A stretch of DNA of 64,000 nt, taken from assembly GCF_001889165.1 (NCBI RefSeq), contig NZ_CP016020.1:558001-622000 (forward strand), in the 5' to 3' direction. Every line of letters starts with the position of its first letter. The first letter of the stretch is position 1. The translations under genes were made by a program, and so were the position numbers. The notes under the pieces were generated by a model. The model searched no databases. It was not told where the DNA came from and was given only the letters and a program-made list of their open reading frames with translations. Below are positions 1-9,580 of this stretch, in pieces. Source of the stretch: Bacillus weihaiensis (GTDB lineage: Bacteria > Bacillota > Bacilli > Bacillales > Bacillaceae).

Positions 1-1427
1 CATCAGAACAGCTTATAAGAGATATAGGCATGGTGTTTCAAGATCCAGAAAACCAAATCGTTATGGAGCATGTACTTGATGAGCTTGTATTTGGCTTAGA
101 AAATATGGGAGCTACTACAGAAGAAATGAGAAAAAAAGTAGCGGAAATTGTCCACTTTTTTGGAATTGAGAGCTTATTACATCGGAAAACCCATGAGCTT
201 TCTGGAGGACAAAAACAACTTGTGAATTTAGCCTCGGTTTTGTTGTTAGAGCCAAAGCTGCTGTTATTAGATGAACCTACAGCACAACTGGACCCAATTG
301 CAGCTCGTGAGTTTATTGCCATGCTGCAAACAATGAATGAGGAGTTTGGCATGACGATTATTATTGCCGAACACAGACTTGAAGAGCTTTTTGGTCTAGC
401 AGATAAAGCCTTATTCCTAGAGAAGGGTGAACTTGTGATTTACGATACACCTCGTAATGTGATAGGACACATAGGTGGTAAAGAAGAGACTGAAATGGTT
501 CATTATTTGCCGAGCTCGGCACGGCTTTTTTTAGAACAGGATAGACGAAAGAGGAATGAACAGATTCCTTTATCTGTGAAGGAAGGTAAGCAATGGCTGA
601 ATGGGTTGGAAATTGCAGAGAAGCAACAAGAAAATGAACAGCAAGCTAGTACCTATTCAAAACCTTTCATGTCCTTAACGTCTGTCGATTTTCAGTACTC
701 GAAAAGTACACCGAAAATTTTACAAGATCTTTCCTTATCTATTTTTGAAGGGGAATGGCTGTCCGTTGTAGGAGCAAATGGTACAGGAAAATCAACCCTA
801 TTAAAAGTGATGGCAGGTCTGTTGAAACCCCAAAGAGGTTCGATTCTCTTTGATGGGAAGAAGCTAAAAAAACAACAACCAAAACAAATTGGGTACCTGC
901 CTCAAAATCCTAAGTTATTCTTTGTTCATGAAACAATTGAAGAAGAGCTTAAAAGTAGTTTGGCGAATCATAACATAGTAGATCCTAAAAAATGGTTAGA
1001 ATTAATTGAGATTTTTCAATTAGAACAGCTTCTAAACCGTCATCCTTATGATGTGAGTGGGGGAGAAATACAAAAGGCAGCTTTAGCAGGAGTGATGCTT
1101 GCAAACCCAAAGCTTTTATTGATTGATGAGCCTACAAAAGGTCTTGATCCGGCGATGAAGCGTCAGTTCGGTAAGTTGTTAAAACACCTTCAACATCAAG
1201 GGGTTACAATAGTAATGGTTACGCATGATATCGAATTTGCCGCTTTGTTTTCTACACGTTGTGCGATGATGTTTCAAGGTGAGATTACGATGGAGGCTCC
1301 TTCCAAGACCTTTTTTAGTGGAAATGCATTTTACACGACTGTTTGCAATCGTATCACACGAGGAAGTCATGCTCCAGAGATCGTAACAGTCGAGGAGGCG
1401 AGGGGAAAATGGGACGTTCTGGGATAA
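1..1427 (+). CDS. ECF transporter ATPase, two fused ATP-binding domains (5' end outside window)
   Basis: The protein energises an energy-coupling-factor vitamin importer at the inner face of the membrane. The reading frame is open from base 3, so the gene starts upstream and the first Walker A is not in the window. The first domain shows the Q-loop VFQDPENQ, signature LSGGQKQ and Walker B LLLLDEPTAQLD. A linker of roughly 70 residues leads to a second domain with Walker A GANGTGKST, Q-loop YLPQNP, signature VSGGEIQK and Walker B LLLIDEPTKGLD. Two tandem CbiO-type domains in one chain is typical of Bacillus ECF modules (YkoD-like). It overlaps the next gene by 19 bases, so the two are translationally linked. 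The T component is expected upstream, out of view. Confidence 0.9.
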   Translation, partial: SEQLIRDIGMVFQDPENQIVMEHVLDELVFGLENMGATTEEMRKKVAEIVHFFGIESLLHRKTHELSGGQKQLVNLASVLLLEPKLLLLDEPTAQLDPIAAREFIAMLQTMNEEFGMTIIIAEHRLEELFGLADKALFLEKGELVIYDTPRNVIGHIGGKEETEMVHYLPSSARLFLEQDRRKRNEQIPLSVKEGKQWLNGLEIAEKQQENEQQASTYSKPFMSLTSVDFQYSKSTPKILQDLSLSIFEGEWLSVVGANGTGKSTLLKVMAGLLKPQRGSILFDGKKLKKQQPKQIGYLPQNPKLFFVHETIEEELKSSLANHNIVDPKKWLELIEIFQLEQLLNRHPYDVSGGEIQKAALAGVMLANPKLLLIDEPTKGLDPAMKRQFGKLLKHLQHQGVTIVMVTHDIEFAALFSTRCAMMFQGEITMEAPSKTFFSGNAFYTTVCNRITRGSHAPEIVTVEEARGKWDVLG

Positions 1428-2101
1428 TTCTTTTCATCCTTTTTCTTTGTACAACATTCCTAGTGATCGCTTTACCATTTTTTCTAGGAGGTTACTATTT
1501 ACTATCGAGTTTTCTTTTTCTCCTGTTAACCTTTGTCCCATTTATGATCCGATTTGAAAGAAGGAAGGTAGCAGGAAGAGAGCTTGTTTTACTTGCTGTG
1601 ATGGCTGCAATTGCTGCAGTTAGCCGCATTCCTTTTGCATCCATCCCAAATGTTCAACCGACGACATTTGTCATTATTGTAGCAGCGCTAGCCTTTGGTG
1701 CAGAAAGTGGATTTGTTATTGGAGCTCTAGCTGCACTAGTCTCGAATTTATTTTTAGGTCAAGGGCCGTGGACACCATGGCAAATGTATGCCTGGGGAAC
1801 GATAGGTTTGACGGCAGGGTTATTGCGGAATACATCTTTTATGAAAAGTATGAGTGGAAAAGTTGTCTTCGGATTTCTATCAGGGATCCTATTTGGCTGG
1901 GTGATGAACCTATGGCAAATAATAAGTTTAGGAGATAGCATCACTTTCGAGCAGGTGGTCGCTTATTATGGTTTAAGTTTCTATTTTGACTTGGCTCATG
2001 CTTTTGCTAATATTTTTTTTCTCCTTGTCTTTGCTAAAAGTTGGCTAAAAATATTGGAGCGTTTTCGAAAAAAATATGGACTGCTAGAAATGGAATCGTG
2101 A
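1409..2101 (+). CDS. ECF transporter substrate-binding (S) component
   Basis: Integral membrane protein of about 230 residues that would bind the vitamin and pair with the ATPase encoded just upstream. It has an extra N-terminal hydrophobic hairpin followed by the S-component core, with the conserved stretches IPNVQPTTF and QGPWTPWQM. An in-frame start 66 bases upstream exists, but ATG 1409 follows GAGGAGG/GAGGGG and gives a normal hydrophobic N-terminus. The ligand cannot be read from the sequence. The QGPWTPWQM signature reminds me of the cobalamin-type (CbrT-like) S components, which is only an inference; thiamine precursors are an alternative. No cobalamin or TPP riboswitch is visible in the part of the operon present here. 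Confidence 0.8.
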   Translation: MGRSGIILFILFLCTTFLVIALPFFLGGYYLLSSFLFLLLTFVPFMIRFERRKVAGRELVLLAVMAAIAAVSRIPFASIPNVQPTTFVIIVAALAFGAESGFVIGALAALVSNLFLGQGPWTPWQMYAWGTIGLTAGLLRNTSFMKSMSGKVVFGFLSGILFGWVMNLWQIISLGDSITFEQVVAYYGLSFYFDLAHAFANIFFLLVFAKSWLKILERFRKKYGLLEMES

Positions 2102-2124
2102 TTTTTACATGAGATGTCGTGACG

Positions 2125-2440
2125 GAGAGTCTGGGACATATGTGTTTTAGTTAATGAGAAACCCGAACGATCAGGTGATTTTCTAATGAAAATCTCCCCT
2201 ATCGTTCGGGTTTTATTCTTTGTCACTACATGTATTGTTTATGAATATGATTGTTACTCGCTAGTGAAATGGAGCGGAAAGACACTTGACTCCGGCGGGA
2301 GAATAGAGGAAAGGGTGAGATCCCACAGGAGTAGCCGAGGAGGTTAAAGCTCCCTCCCTAGTAAAAGCAGTTCATTTTTCCCCGCGGAAAGCAAGTGGAT
2401 GCAGCGGAATGGAACGTACTTATTCTTCCACCATAAGTAG
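2125..2440 (+). repeat. Dispersed composite repeat, copy 1 (direct)
   Basis: About 315 bases that recur in inverted orientation at 20053-20361 at high identity (roughly 85-90% by eye). Order of landmarks: a CTGGGACATA/TGTTTTTAGTTAATGAG edge, a hairpin with arms AACCCGAACGAT, then CACTTGACTCCGGCGGGAG, TCCCTCCCTAG and CCGCGGAAAGCAAGTGG. The last modules belong to a short repeat family seen all over Bacillus genomes. The element fills the space downstream of the ECF operon. Sequence from about 2571 to 2626 (ACGACCACGTTTAGCAGAG) is another fragment of that family, seen again near 7920. Confidence 0.8.
2159..2216 (+). terminator. Hairpin with U-rich tail after the ECF operon
   Basis: Arms AACCCGAACGAT and ATCGTTCGGGTT enclose a second, imperfect inner pairing and are followed by TTTTATT. 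It lies 58 bases after the S-component stop and can act as terminator. It is part of the dispersed repeat, so a terminator role is inferred from structure only. Confidence 0.6.
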
Positions 2441-2722
2441 GGATAGGAGAAAGAACAGTTTGTTTTTAACCAACTTAACATGGGGTAGAACAAAGTGGTT
2501 GAGTTGTTATTAGAGTGGAAGGATCTTCTGCGTGAGAAGCATGTCAAATTCAAATGGAGGCTCCCCGAAAGCAAATGACTGTAACGGAAATGAACGACCA
2601 CGTTTAGCAGAGCCAAAGAAAAATATACCAATGATTCAACCTATTTTCAGAAAATGATGCATGTTAATAAAAATGACTAGTTACCTTTTTCTTCAATTCA
2701 TGTTATACTTGTTTATGTAACA

Positions 2723-2746
2723 TATGTTCATTTGATTGTGAACATA
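2723..2746. promoter_or_regulatory. Inverted repeat TATGTTCA-N8-TGAACATA, candidate operator
   Basis: Perfect 8-base arms separated by eight bases lie between a TATACT -10-like hexamer (about 2704) and the ribosome binding site of the phosphofructokinase-like gene. The position, just after the likely transcription start, suits a repressor site. The regulator is unknown. Confidence 0.45.
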
Positions 2747-2769
2747 ATTTCAGTTAAGGGGGATCGATT

Positions 2770-3639
2770 ATGAAAATTGGTGTAGTTCACTTTGGTTGTG
2801 CATTAGAAGGTACAACTCAAATTGTTCGAGGTCTTATACACGCGTTATCCCCTAATGATGATGTGACGTTAGTCGGGATTGAATGGGATGATAACTCTCA
2901 AGGTATTCGACTAAAACAGATCTCTCATCTAGATTTGCATCCATTAATAGGTACGAAGGATCTTGTCCGTGCATTTCCTCTGAAAATCTGGGAGGAATAT
3001 GAAAGTTCAATTGCAAATGAATTACTTGGTGTAGATAAGGTTATTTTATTAGGGGTTAGTCCTCTATCTGATCACTCACATACATCACGTTTTTTACATG
3101 TGCCGATTAGTATTCAAAACGATGTGAAAGAGTCACAGTATACCCTTGGATTCGACACTGCTTTAAATGCGATTGTTAAAAACGTTGAACTAGTAAGGGA
3201 TACAGCGAGCTCACTTTCTTATGGCAAGGTAAGAGTTTTTAACGTGCAAATACCTGGTACCTTCCCCTCACGTTTGTTACTTCATGCGGCTGGTGCTGTG
3301 GAGGCAGAGGTCATATGGGATCAAACAAATGAGGTCATCGAAAAGCTAAAGCGTCATATTGAAGAGAAACAGGATAAACAAGAAGGGTATACCTTCTTTA
3401 TGATGAATGAAAGTATTGATTTAGGGGCATTAGAACCACATTTCAAAGACTATGATGTCGATTGGAAAATCGTCGTGATTGATGAATCCCAATGTGGAGG
3501 TCCGTTTCCTACAGCGCTGGATCGTTTGATTGCCAACAAATTAAAGAAAGCCGTCATTGAGTGGATTCAACATGACCAACCAAGCGGGCAACTAGTATTT
3601 GATGGCGAGAAGGTTTTGTTTGTCACTAGCATGTTGTAA
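2770..3639 (+). CDS. Phosphofructokinase-like protein with degenerate active site
   Basis: 289 residues; start ATG preceded by AAGGGGG. The chain follows the PfkA fold end to end: an N-terminal KIGV strand, the block TLGFDTALNAIV...VRDTASS (residues 125-148, matching PFK TIGFxTALSTVVEAIDRLRDTSSS), a C-terminal DESQCGGPFPTALDRLIANKL matching [20 protein letters not shown]. Key residues are missing. The PFK catalytic TIDND is SIQND here (Gln116 for the base Asp127 of E. coli), the ATP-site GGDGS is LGVSP, the fructose-phosphate MGR is VQI, and the R of QRGGSP is Cys242. It is therefore unlikely to phosphorylate fructose 6-phosphate and may be a sugar-phosphate or nucleotide sensor. It lies 52 bases before tkt on the same strand, which suggests a central-carbon role. 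Homology is judged by eye. Confidence 0.75.
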   Translation: MKIGVVHFGCALEGTTQIVRGLIHALSPNDDVTLVGIEWDDNSQGIRLKQISHLDLHPLIGTKDLVRAFPLKIWEEYESSIANELLGVDKVILLGVSPLSDHSHTSRFLHVPISIQNDVKESQYTLGFDTALNAIVKNVELVRDTASSLSYGKVRVFNVQIPGTFPSRLLLHAAGAVEAEVIWDQTNEVIEKLKRHIEEKQDKQEGYTFFMMNESIDLGALEPHFKDYDVDWKIVVIDESQCGGPFPTALDRLIANKLKKAVIEWIQHDQPSGQLVFDGEKVLFVTSML

Positions 3640-3691
3640 ATGCTTTAAAGATACTAAGAAATCATGAAACGAAAGATATGGAGGAATAAGA

Positions 3692-5704
3692 ATGACTGAA
3701 TTAACTAGAACAGACAAATTGTCAATTGAAACAATTCGTACATTATCGATTGATGCAATTGAAAAAGCAAATTCTGGACACCCTGGAATGCCAATGGGTG
3801 CAGCACCAATGGCTTACACACTTTGGACAAAATATATGAATGTAAACCCATCAAACCCAAGCTGGTTTAACCGTGACCGCTTTGTTTTATCTGCAGGACA
3901 TGGTTCTATGCTTTTATATAGCTTGCTGCATTTAACAGGCTATGATGTTTCAATGGATGATTTAAAATCTTTCAGACAATGGGGGAGTAAGACTCCAGGT
4001 CACCCTGAATTTGGTCATACTCCGGGTGTAGATGCAACGACAGGTCCACTAGGACAAGGGATTGCAATGGCAGTAGGTATGGCTATGGCAGAGCGTCATT
4101 TAGCTGAAACCTATAATAAACCTTCATATAATGTTGTCGATCACTATACATATTCAATCTGTGGTGATGGGGATTTAATGGAGGGGATTTCTTCTGAAGC
4201 TGCATCATTAGCAGGCCATTTAAAGCTTGGTCGTTTAATCGTGCTTTATGATTCAAATGATATTTCTTTAGATGGTGATTTAGATCGTTCATTCTCAGAA
4301 AATGTGGAACAACGATTTACTGCACAAGGCTGGCAAGTTATTCGTGTAGAAGATGGTAACGATCTGAACGAAATTTCAAATGCGATTGAACAAGCGCGTC
4401 AAGAACTTGATCGTCCAACACTTATTGAAGTGAAAACGACAATCGGTTTTGGCTCACCAAATAAATCAGGTAAATCAGCTTCACACGGATCTCCACTAGG
4501 AGCTGATGAAATTAAGTTAACAAAAGCAGCTTATGACTGGACGTTTGAAAAAGATTTCCATGTACCTTCAGAAGTGTATGATCATTTTAACCAAACAGTT
4601 AAAGAAGCTGGAGCTAACAAGGAAACAGAATGGAACGAGTTAGTTGCTGCTTATGAAAAAGAATTCCCTGAATTAGGGAAACAATTTAAGCATGCTGTAA
4701 CAGGTGAATTACCTGAAGGCTGGGATAAGGATATCCCGGTATATGAAGAAGGATCAAGTCTAGCTTCACGTGCTTCTTCAGGTGAAGTGTTAAATGGTAT
4801 TGCGAAAAATCTACCGTCATTCTTTGGTGGATCTGCTGACCTGGCTGGATCAAATAAAACAACGATTTCTGGAGCAGAGGATTATACAAGCGCAAATTAC
4901 GCAGGTCGTAATATCTGGTTTGGTGTTCGTGAATTTGCGATGGGGGCAGCTCTTAATGGGATGGCTCTTCATGGAGGGCTACATGCGTTTGCTGGGACAT
5001 TCTTTGTTTTCTCAGACTATCTTCGCCCAGCTATTCGATTAGCAGCATTAATGAACTTACCTGTTACGTATGTATTTACTCATGATAGTATTGCAGTTGG
5101 AGAAGATGGACCGACTCATGAACCAGTGGAACAGCTTGCTTCTTTACGTGCAATGCCGAACCTATCCGTTATGCGTCCAGCTGATGGAAACGAAACAGCA
5201 GCAGCTTGGAAGTTAGCGATTGAATCAACATCTAAGCCGACAGCATTAGTGTTAACTCGTCAAAACTTAAAAACAATGAAGAATACAAAAGTGCATGCAT
5301 ATGAAGGCGTGAAAAAAGGAGCTTATGTTGTTTCTCCAGCTTCGAAAGAAACGGCGGATGTCTTACTTCTTGCTTCAGGCTCTGAGGTAAATCTTGCTGT
5401 TGACGCTCAAGCAGTTCTGAAAGAAGAAGGCATTGATGCTGCAGTTGTGAGCATGCCAGCTTGGGATCGTTTCGAGCAACAATCGGCTGACTATAAAAAC
5501 TCTGTTCTTCCAAAAGCAGTGAAAAAACGTTTAGCGATTGAAATGGCTTCTCCACTTGGTTGGGACCGTTATACAGGTGATGAGGGTGACATTTTAGCTA
5601 TTAACACATTTGGTGCATCTGCTCCTGAAAAACGCGTATTACAAGAATACGGATTTACAGTTGAGAATGTAGTAGCTCGTGTGAAACAATTAATGGAAGC
5701 ATAA
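3692..5704 (+). CDS. tkt: Transketolase
   Basis: Thiamine-diphosphate enzyme of the non-oxidative pentose phosphate pathway that moves two-carbon units between ketose and aldose phosphates in the cytoplasm. 670 residues, the normal bacterial length. It shows [17 protein letters not shown] with the conserved His30, the ThDP/metal motif [13 protein letters not shown] with the distal Asn in YDSNDI, and the C-terminal pyrimidine domain ([34 protein letters not shown]). The ribosome binding site GGAGG lies nine bases before ATG. It follows the phosphofructokinase-like gene closely and may be read with it. It is followed at 5716 by a 120-base hairpin repeat. Confidence 0.97.
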   Translation: MTELTRTDKLSIETIRTLSIDAIEKANSGHPGMPMGAAPMAYTLWTKYMNVNPSNPSWFNRDRFVLSAGHGSMLLYSLLHLTGYDVSMDDLKSFRQWGSKTPGHPEFGHTPGVDATTGPLGQGIAMAVGMAMAERHLAETYNKPSYNVVDHYTYSICGDGDLMEGISSEAASLAGHLKLGRLIVLYDSNDISLDGDLDRSFSENVEQRFTAQGWQVIRVEDGNDLNEISNAIEQARQELDRPTLIEVKTTIGFGSPNKSGKSASHGSPLGADEIKLTKAAYDWTFEKDFHVPSEVYDHFNQTVKEAGANKETEWNELVAAYEKEFPELGKQFKHAVTGELPEGWDKDIPVYEEGSSLASRASSGEVLNGIAKNLPSFFGGSADLAGSNKTTISGAEDYTSANYAGRNIWFGVREFAMGAALNGMALHGGLHAFAGTFFVFSDYLRPAIRLAALMNLPVTYVFTHDSIAVGEDGPTHEPVEQLASLRAMPNLSVMRPADGNETAAAWKLAIESTSKPTALVLTRQNLKTMKNTKVHAYEGVKKGAYVVSPASKETADVLLLASGSEVNLAVDAQAVLKEEGIDAAVVSMPAWDRFEQQSADYKNSVLPKAVKKRLAIEMASPLGWDRYTGDEGDILAINTFGASAPEKRVLQEYGFTVENVVARVKQLMEA

Positions 5705-5715
5705 AATAGAGGAAG

Positions 5716-5835
5716 GAGGCTGGGACAGAAGTGCCTGGCACCTTATCGTAACGACTATATGTACGCACTGATTTATCTAGTGCACACAATAGATTGTATC
5801 GGAGGGTGCCTGGCTCTTTGTTTTGTCCCAGCCTC
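5716..5835 (+). repeat. 120-bp hairpin repeat (family A), copy 1
   Basis: The ends are GAGGCTGGGAC and GTCCCAGCCTC, and the two halves can fold onto each other over most of their length through GTGCCTGGCACC and GGTGCCTGGCTC. It differs from the copy at 43172 by about one base. It sits 11 bases after tkt, so the transcript can form a long terminal hairpin. Other copies are at 16722-16836 and 23495-23614, both inverted. Confidence 0.9.
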
Positions 5836-5939
5836 TTTCTTATATCACATTTTGACATAAGTCTTTTGAAGTGAGAGATTCGCTTTTTGCATTTCAGAGG
5901 TATAATTAGAAAAAACAGCTAAAAGCAAGGTGCTATCAA

Positions 5940-6879
5940 ATGGGAAATGAGAAGCTAAACAAGATCATTGAAGCGGCAAGGCTATATTATCAATTAGATT
6001 ATAGCCAGCAAGAAATTGCCAAAAAGTTAAATGTATCTAGACCAACAGTATCAAGGCTACTAAAGCAAGCGAAAGAAACAGGGATTGTTGAAATTAAAAT
6101 TAATAATCCTGTTGAAGTAGGGGTACAGCTTTCGGATCTATTAAAGAAAAAGTTTCACTTAAAAGAAGTAATCGTTGCCTCTGTTTCAGAATATGATCAT
6201 ACGCTCATTAAAAGACATTTAGGGGAAGTGGCTGTACATCCACTCCATCGTGCAGGATCATGATAGGATTGCAACCTCGTGGGGCACAACAGTATATGAA
6301 ATTGCGAAAAATCTTAAGCCAAAGCCTTTAAGTCAAACGACAATTGTGCAGTTGAATGGAGGAGTTAGTCACTCCGAAACGAAAACATATGCTTCCGAAA
6401 TTATTCACTTATTTGGAGAGGCATTCCATACACAAACCTTTATGCTTCCTTTACCTGCAATTGTTGATCACATCGTTGTAAAACAGGCGATTGAAGCAGA
6501 TCGGCATATTCATAAAATATTAGACTTGGGTAAACAAGCAAATATCGCAATCTTTAGTGTTGGTACACCTGTTGTCGATTCTGTTCTATTGCAAGCGGAG
6601 TATTTATCTGAGGGAGATCAACAATTAATACAGTCGAAAGCAGCTGGAGAAATTTGTTCAAGGTTTTTTGATAAGCATGGAGAAATATGTATAGAAAGCT
6701 TAAACAATCGTACAATCGGTATCCAACTTGATGATCTAGCTAGAAAGGACAAATCAATTCTAGTTGCTGGTGGACCAAAGAAGTTTGAAGCGATATACGG
6801 TGCGTTAAAAGGAAGGTATGCGAATGTTCTTATAACAGATCAGCATACAGCAAGATTACTTGCAGATATGGAAGATTAA
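5940..6879 (+). pseudogene. deoR: DeoR/SorC-family deoxyribonucleoside regulator, frameshifted
   Basis: Together the two pieces match B. subtilis DeoR along its length. The first piece (5940-6263) has the helix-turn-helix IEAARLYYQLDYSQQEIAKKLNVSR...PTVSRLL. The second (from about 6232) has the sugar-phosphate sensor domain with SWGTTVYEIA, QLNGG, GKQANIA and VAGGPKK. The frame is lost between LGEVA at about 6219-6233 and YIHSIVQDHD from 6235; one extra base or two missing bases would explain it. Downstream of the shift the first frame ends at 6263. A GTG at 6250 could restart translation of the sensor half. This may be a true inactivation or a sequencing error. No deoC-nupC-pdp genes follow, so its usual targets are not here. 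Confidence 0.85.
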
Positions 6880-6899
6880 ATTGAATTGGAGGAGATTCG

Positions 6900-7424
6900 A
6901 TGCGTTTAACAGGTAAAAAGGTAGTAAGCTTTGTCCATGAGGATTTCGAGGATTTAGAACTATGGTATCCTATTCATCGTTTGCGTGAAGAAGGTGCAAT
7001 AGTCGATCTTGCTGGGGAAGAAGCAAACTTTACGTATAAAGGAAAATACGGTGTACCGGCCACTTCAGATTATACGTTCAGTGAGATTAATCCAGATGAA
7101 TATGATGCCGTTCTTGTACCAGGTGGATGGGCGCCAGATAAGCTAAGACGTTTCCAAGAAGTAATTGATATTGTTATTCATATGGAGGAAAACAAGAAGC
7201 CCATTGGACAGATCTGTCATGCGGGCTGGGTTCTTATTTCAGCAAAGATCTTAGAAGGGAAAAATGTCACAAGTACGCCAGGAATTAAGGATGATATGGA
7301 AAATGCAGGCTCTATTTGGCACGATGAAGCAGTTGTTGTTGATGGCCATTTAGTATCAAGCAGACGTCCACCAGATTTACCGGACTATATGAGAGAATTT
7401 ATTGCTGTCCTTGAACAGAAATAA
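6900..7424 (+). CDS. DJ-1/PfpI family protein
   Basis: 174 residues, a complete class I glutamine-amidotransferase-like domain. The nucleophile elbow is GQICHAGW with Cys106, preceded by the VLVPGGWAPD loop and an acidic residue in the HEDFEDLE segment near the N-terminus, as in PfpI/YhbO-like proteins. Family members are described as stress-related deglycases or peptidases; the substrate of this one is unknown. The start ATG follows TTGGAGGAG. It is 20 bases after the broken deoR and 21 bases before an acetyltransferase, so the three may share a transcript. Confidence 0.85.
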   Translation: MRLTGKKVVSFVHEDFEDLELWYPIHRLREEGAIVDLAGEEANFTYKGKYGVPATSDYTFSEINPDEYDAVLVPGGWAPDKLRRFQEVIDIVIHMEENKKPIGQICHAGWVLISAKILEGKNVTSTPGIKDDMENAGSIWHDEAVVVDGHLVSSRRPPDLPDYMREFIAVLEQK

Positions 7425-7445
7425 GAGAAGATGAGGTGATTTAAT

Positions 7446-7850
7446 TTGAAGGTTGTTTATAAGGTAAATGATTCAATCGAAGCTTCAGAGCTTTCGGATG
7501 TATTTAAGAAAGCAGGACTAAAACGACCTGTTCATGATTTACCAAGACTTGAAAAAATGATCCAACAAGCAGATCTTCTTCTTACTGCACGAGTTGAAGG
7601 ACAAGTTATTGGGGTAGCCCGGGCTATTACAGATTTTCATTATTGTTGCTACCTATCTGATTTAGCCGTTAATAAAGATTACCAGTCTATGGGAGTAGGT
7701 AAAGAGCTTGTCCGTATTTTGCAAAAAGAAATCGGAGATGACGTTAGTTTACTGCTCCTTTCTTCACAGGAAGCTATGACGTATTATCCAAAGATTGGTT
7801 TCTCTAAAGTAGATAATGGCTTTGTTATTCCTAGGAAAAATAGTTTTTAA
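7446..7850 (+). CDS. GNAT family acetyltransferase
   Basis: 134 residues, one Gcn5-type acetyl-CoA-dependent N-acetyltransferase domain. The acetyl-CoA binding segment is LSDLAVNKDYQSMGVGKELV (R/Q-x-x-G-x-G/A type) and the C-terminal YYPKIGF is usual for the family. The start is TTG 7446 after GATGAGGTGA. The acceptor substrate cannot be predicted. It follows the DJ-1-like gene with a 21-base gap. Confidence 0.85.
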   Translation: MKVVYKVNDSIEASELSDVFKKAGLKRPVHDLPRLEKMIQQADLLLTARVEGQVIGVARAITDFHYCCYLSDLAVNKDYQSMGVGKELVRILQKEIGDDVSLLLLSSQEAMTYYPKIGFSKVDNGFVIPRKNSF

Positions 7851-8173
7851 TAAGAAGGCTGTGTTCATGTTTACAATTGATTTTTGCTCTTTGTTGATTG
7901 GAGTAAAAAAGCGAATATCTGTAATGGAAATCAACAACCACGTTTAACAGAGACAATAAGAAAGTACTTACTATTTTTTCTAGCGACATAGGAGGGACAA
8001 ATGTTCCTCCTATGGTGGTTAACAGTATTTAAGAAAGAACAACTATGTTTCTAGGTGCATTTGACTTGACTTCTTGTTCTTTTTGAAAAAATATAATGTA
8101 TCTATTACGAAAAAATATTGTATAGTATAGATAGAGGTTATTATGGAAGGAAATTGAAAGAGGAGTAAAGACT
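7851..8173. other. Intergenic space with repeat remnant
   Basis: 323 bases without a supported gene. Bases about 7855-7965 resemble the end of the dispersed Bacillus repeat (GTAATGGAAATCAACAACCACGTTTAACAGAG; compare 2571-2626). Bases 8060-8135 hold TTGACT and TATAAT-like hexamers with non-ideal spacing (about 20), probably the promoter of the kinase gene that follows. Confidence 0.5.
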
Positions 8174-9418
8174 ATGGCCATCTTTATTAAAGATCTATTA
8201 CTTCATTATGCAATTGTGTTGTTTCTCCCTTTTATTTATCATTTTGTATCAATTCAAAGAATTCGTGTTTCTCCTAAACTAGTATTTTATACATCGATAC
8301 TTCTCGTATTATTCGTTACGATTGTATTTCCTATTACCTTCACCCCACTTTATTCTTTTGATCTTAAATTCATCCCGTTTTTTATTAGCTTCTTCTATGG
8401 AGGTCCCATATTTAGCTTCATCATTGTTTTGCTCATACCCTGTTTAGATTATTTCATCGGTGAAGAAGTCTTTATAGTCAATTTTATCAACTATGCAATT
8501 ATCTATCTTGTTTTTTATTTATTGAGATATACATACAAAAATGGATCCATTGTACGAAAAATAATGTTTGCTCTCTTTATTCAATTGCTCATTACGTTTT
8601 CAAGAATTGTCATGCTTATTAAAGACAATAATACGAATGAATACAGCCACATTCTGCTATTTAGTCTTTTTTCATTCTTAGCGTTGGCGCTCGTTATCTA
8701 TATTATCGAAATGACAAATTTTCATTCCAGAACGTTAAAAGAACTCGAAAAGGCAGAAAAACTTCATACAATAAGTCAACTTTCAGCATCGGTTGCCCAT
8801 GAAATTCGAAATCCAATGACTACGATCAATGGATTTATGCAATTAATTAGAGGTGAAACAAATTTAACGCAAGATCAGAGTTTATTCATTGATATAAGTA
8901 TAAAAGAACTAGAGCGGACACAATCCATTATTTCGAACTTTCTATCATTGTCTAAGCCATCAGCATCTGATAAAGCTATTCAAATAGTGCCCTTAACTGA
9001 GTTAATAAATGAAACCGTAGAGTTCATGAATCCCTTTGCCTTAATTCGAGGAATCAAGTTAAATTCCTCTGTTCAAGAGGGTGTGAAAGTAAAGGCACAC
9101 GATGAAGATCTAAGGCAGGTTCTAATAAATATAATTAAAAATGGGATTGAATCCATTAAAGAAAATGGTCAGGTTGTTGTGATTTTACTAGAAAATGAGA
9201 AAGAGATTGTGATTGAAATTATAGATAATGGGATTGGGATGAATAAAAAGCAGGTGAAAAAGCTTGGACAACCCTATTATACAACCAAGAACGCAGGAAC
9301 GGGTTTGGGTTTAATGATTTCCTATAATATGATCAAGCTCATAGACGGGAAAATTGACGTTCAAAGTGAAGTGGGGAAAGGAACAACGTTTATTATTAAA
9401 TTACCGAAAATAGAGTAG
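8174..9418 (+). CDS. Membrane sensor histidine kinase, sporulation-kinase-like
   Basis: 414 residues. About six membrane segments fill residues 1-180 (5TM-type sensor with little outside the membrane). They are followed by a HisKA domain with phospho-acceptor His209 in SVAHEIRNPMTTINGFM and a HATPase domain with NIIKNGIESI, DNGIGM and GTGLGLMIS boxes. The H-box sequence AHEIRNPxTxxxGFxQL is the type found in KinB/KinD-like kinases that feed the Spo0 phosphorelay. No response regulator gene is adjacent, as is usual for those orphan kinases. The signal is unknown. The ribosome binding site is AAAGAGGAG. A terminator follows at 9424. Confidence 0.88.
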   Translation: MAIFIKDLLLHYAIVLFLPFIYHFVSIQRIRVSPKLVFYTSILLVLFVTIVFPITFTPLYSFDLKFIPFFISFFYGGPIFSFIIVLLIPCLDYFIGEEVFIVNFINYAIIYLVFYLLRYTYKNGSIVRKIMFALFIQLLITFSRIVMLIKDNNTNEYSHILLFSLFSFLALALVIYIIEMTNFHSRTLKELEKAEKLHTISQLSASVAHEIRNPMTTINGFMQLIRGETNLTQDQSLFIDISIKELERTQSIISNFLSLSKPSASDKAIQIVPLTELINETVEFMNPFALIRGIKLNSSVQEGVKVKAHDEDLRQVLINIIKNGIESIKENGQVVVILLENEKEIVIEIIDNGIGMNKKQVKKLGQPYYTTKNAGTGLGLMISYNMIKLIDGKIDVQSEVGKGTTFIIKLPKIE

Positions 9419-9423
9419 AGCTA

Positions 9424-9456
9424 AGACAGATGCCGCGAGCATTTGTCTTTTTTTTT
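9424..9456 (+). terminator. Rho-independent terminator
   Basis: Stem AGACAGATGC / GCATTTGTCT with a short CGCGA-type loop and a run of about ten T. It follows the kinase stop by five bases. Confidence 0.9.
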
Positions 9457-9580
9457 GGACCCTCGTTCAAATGATTTTTCTTGGAAAAAATACCAAATAC
9501 GTCTTAAGTCTTATAAAGATTTACACCTGAGGTCATTTATCGTTCATCTGAAAAGTTATTAGAATGATGATTGTAGGAAA

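Noticed and set aside
6250-6879. Independent gene starting at GTG 6250
   Set aside because: The sequence upstream of the GTG in the same frame (YIHSIVQDHD) continues the DeoR match, so this is the second half of a broken gene, not a separate one.
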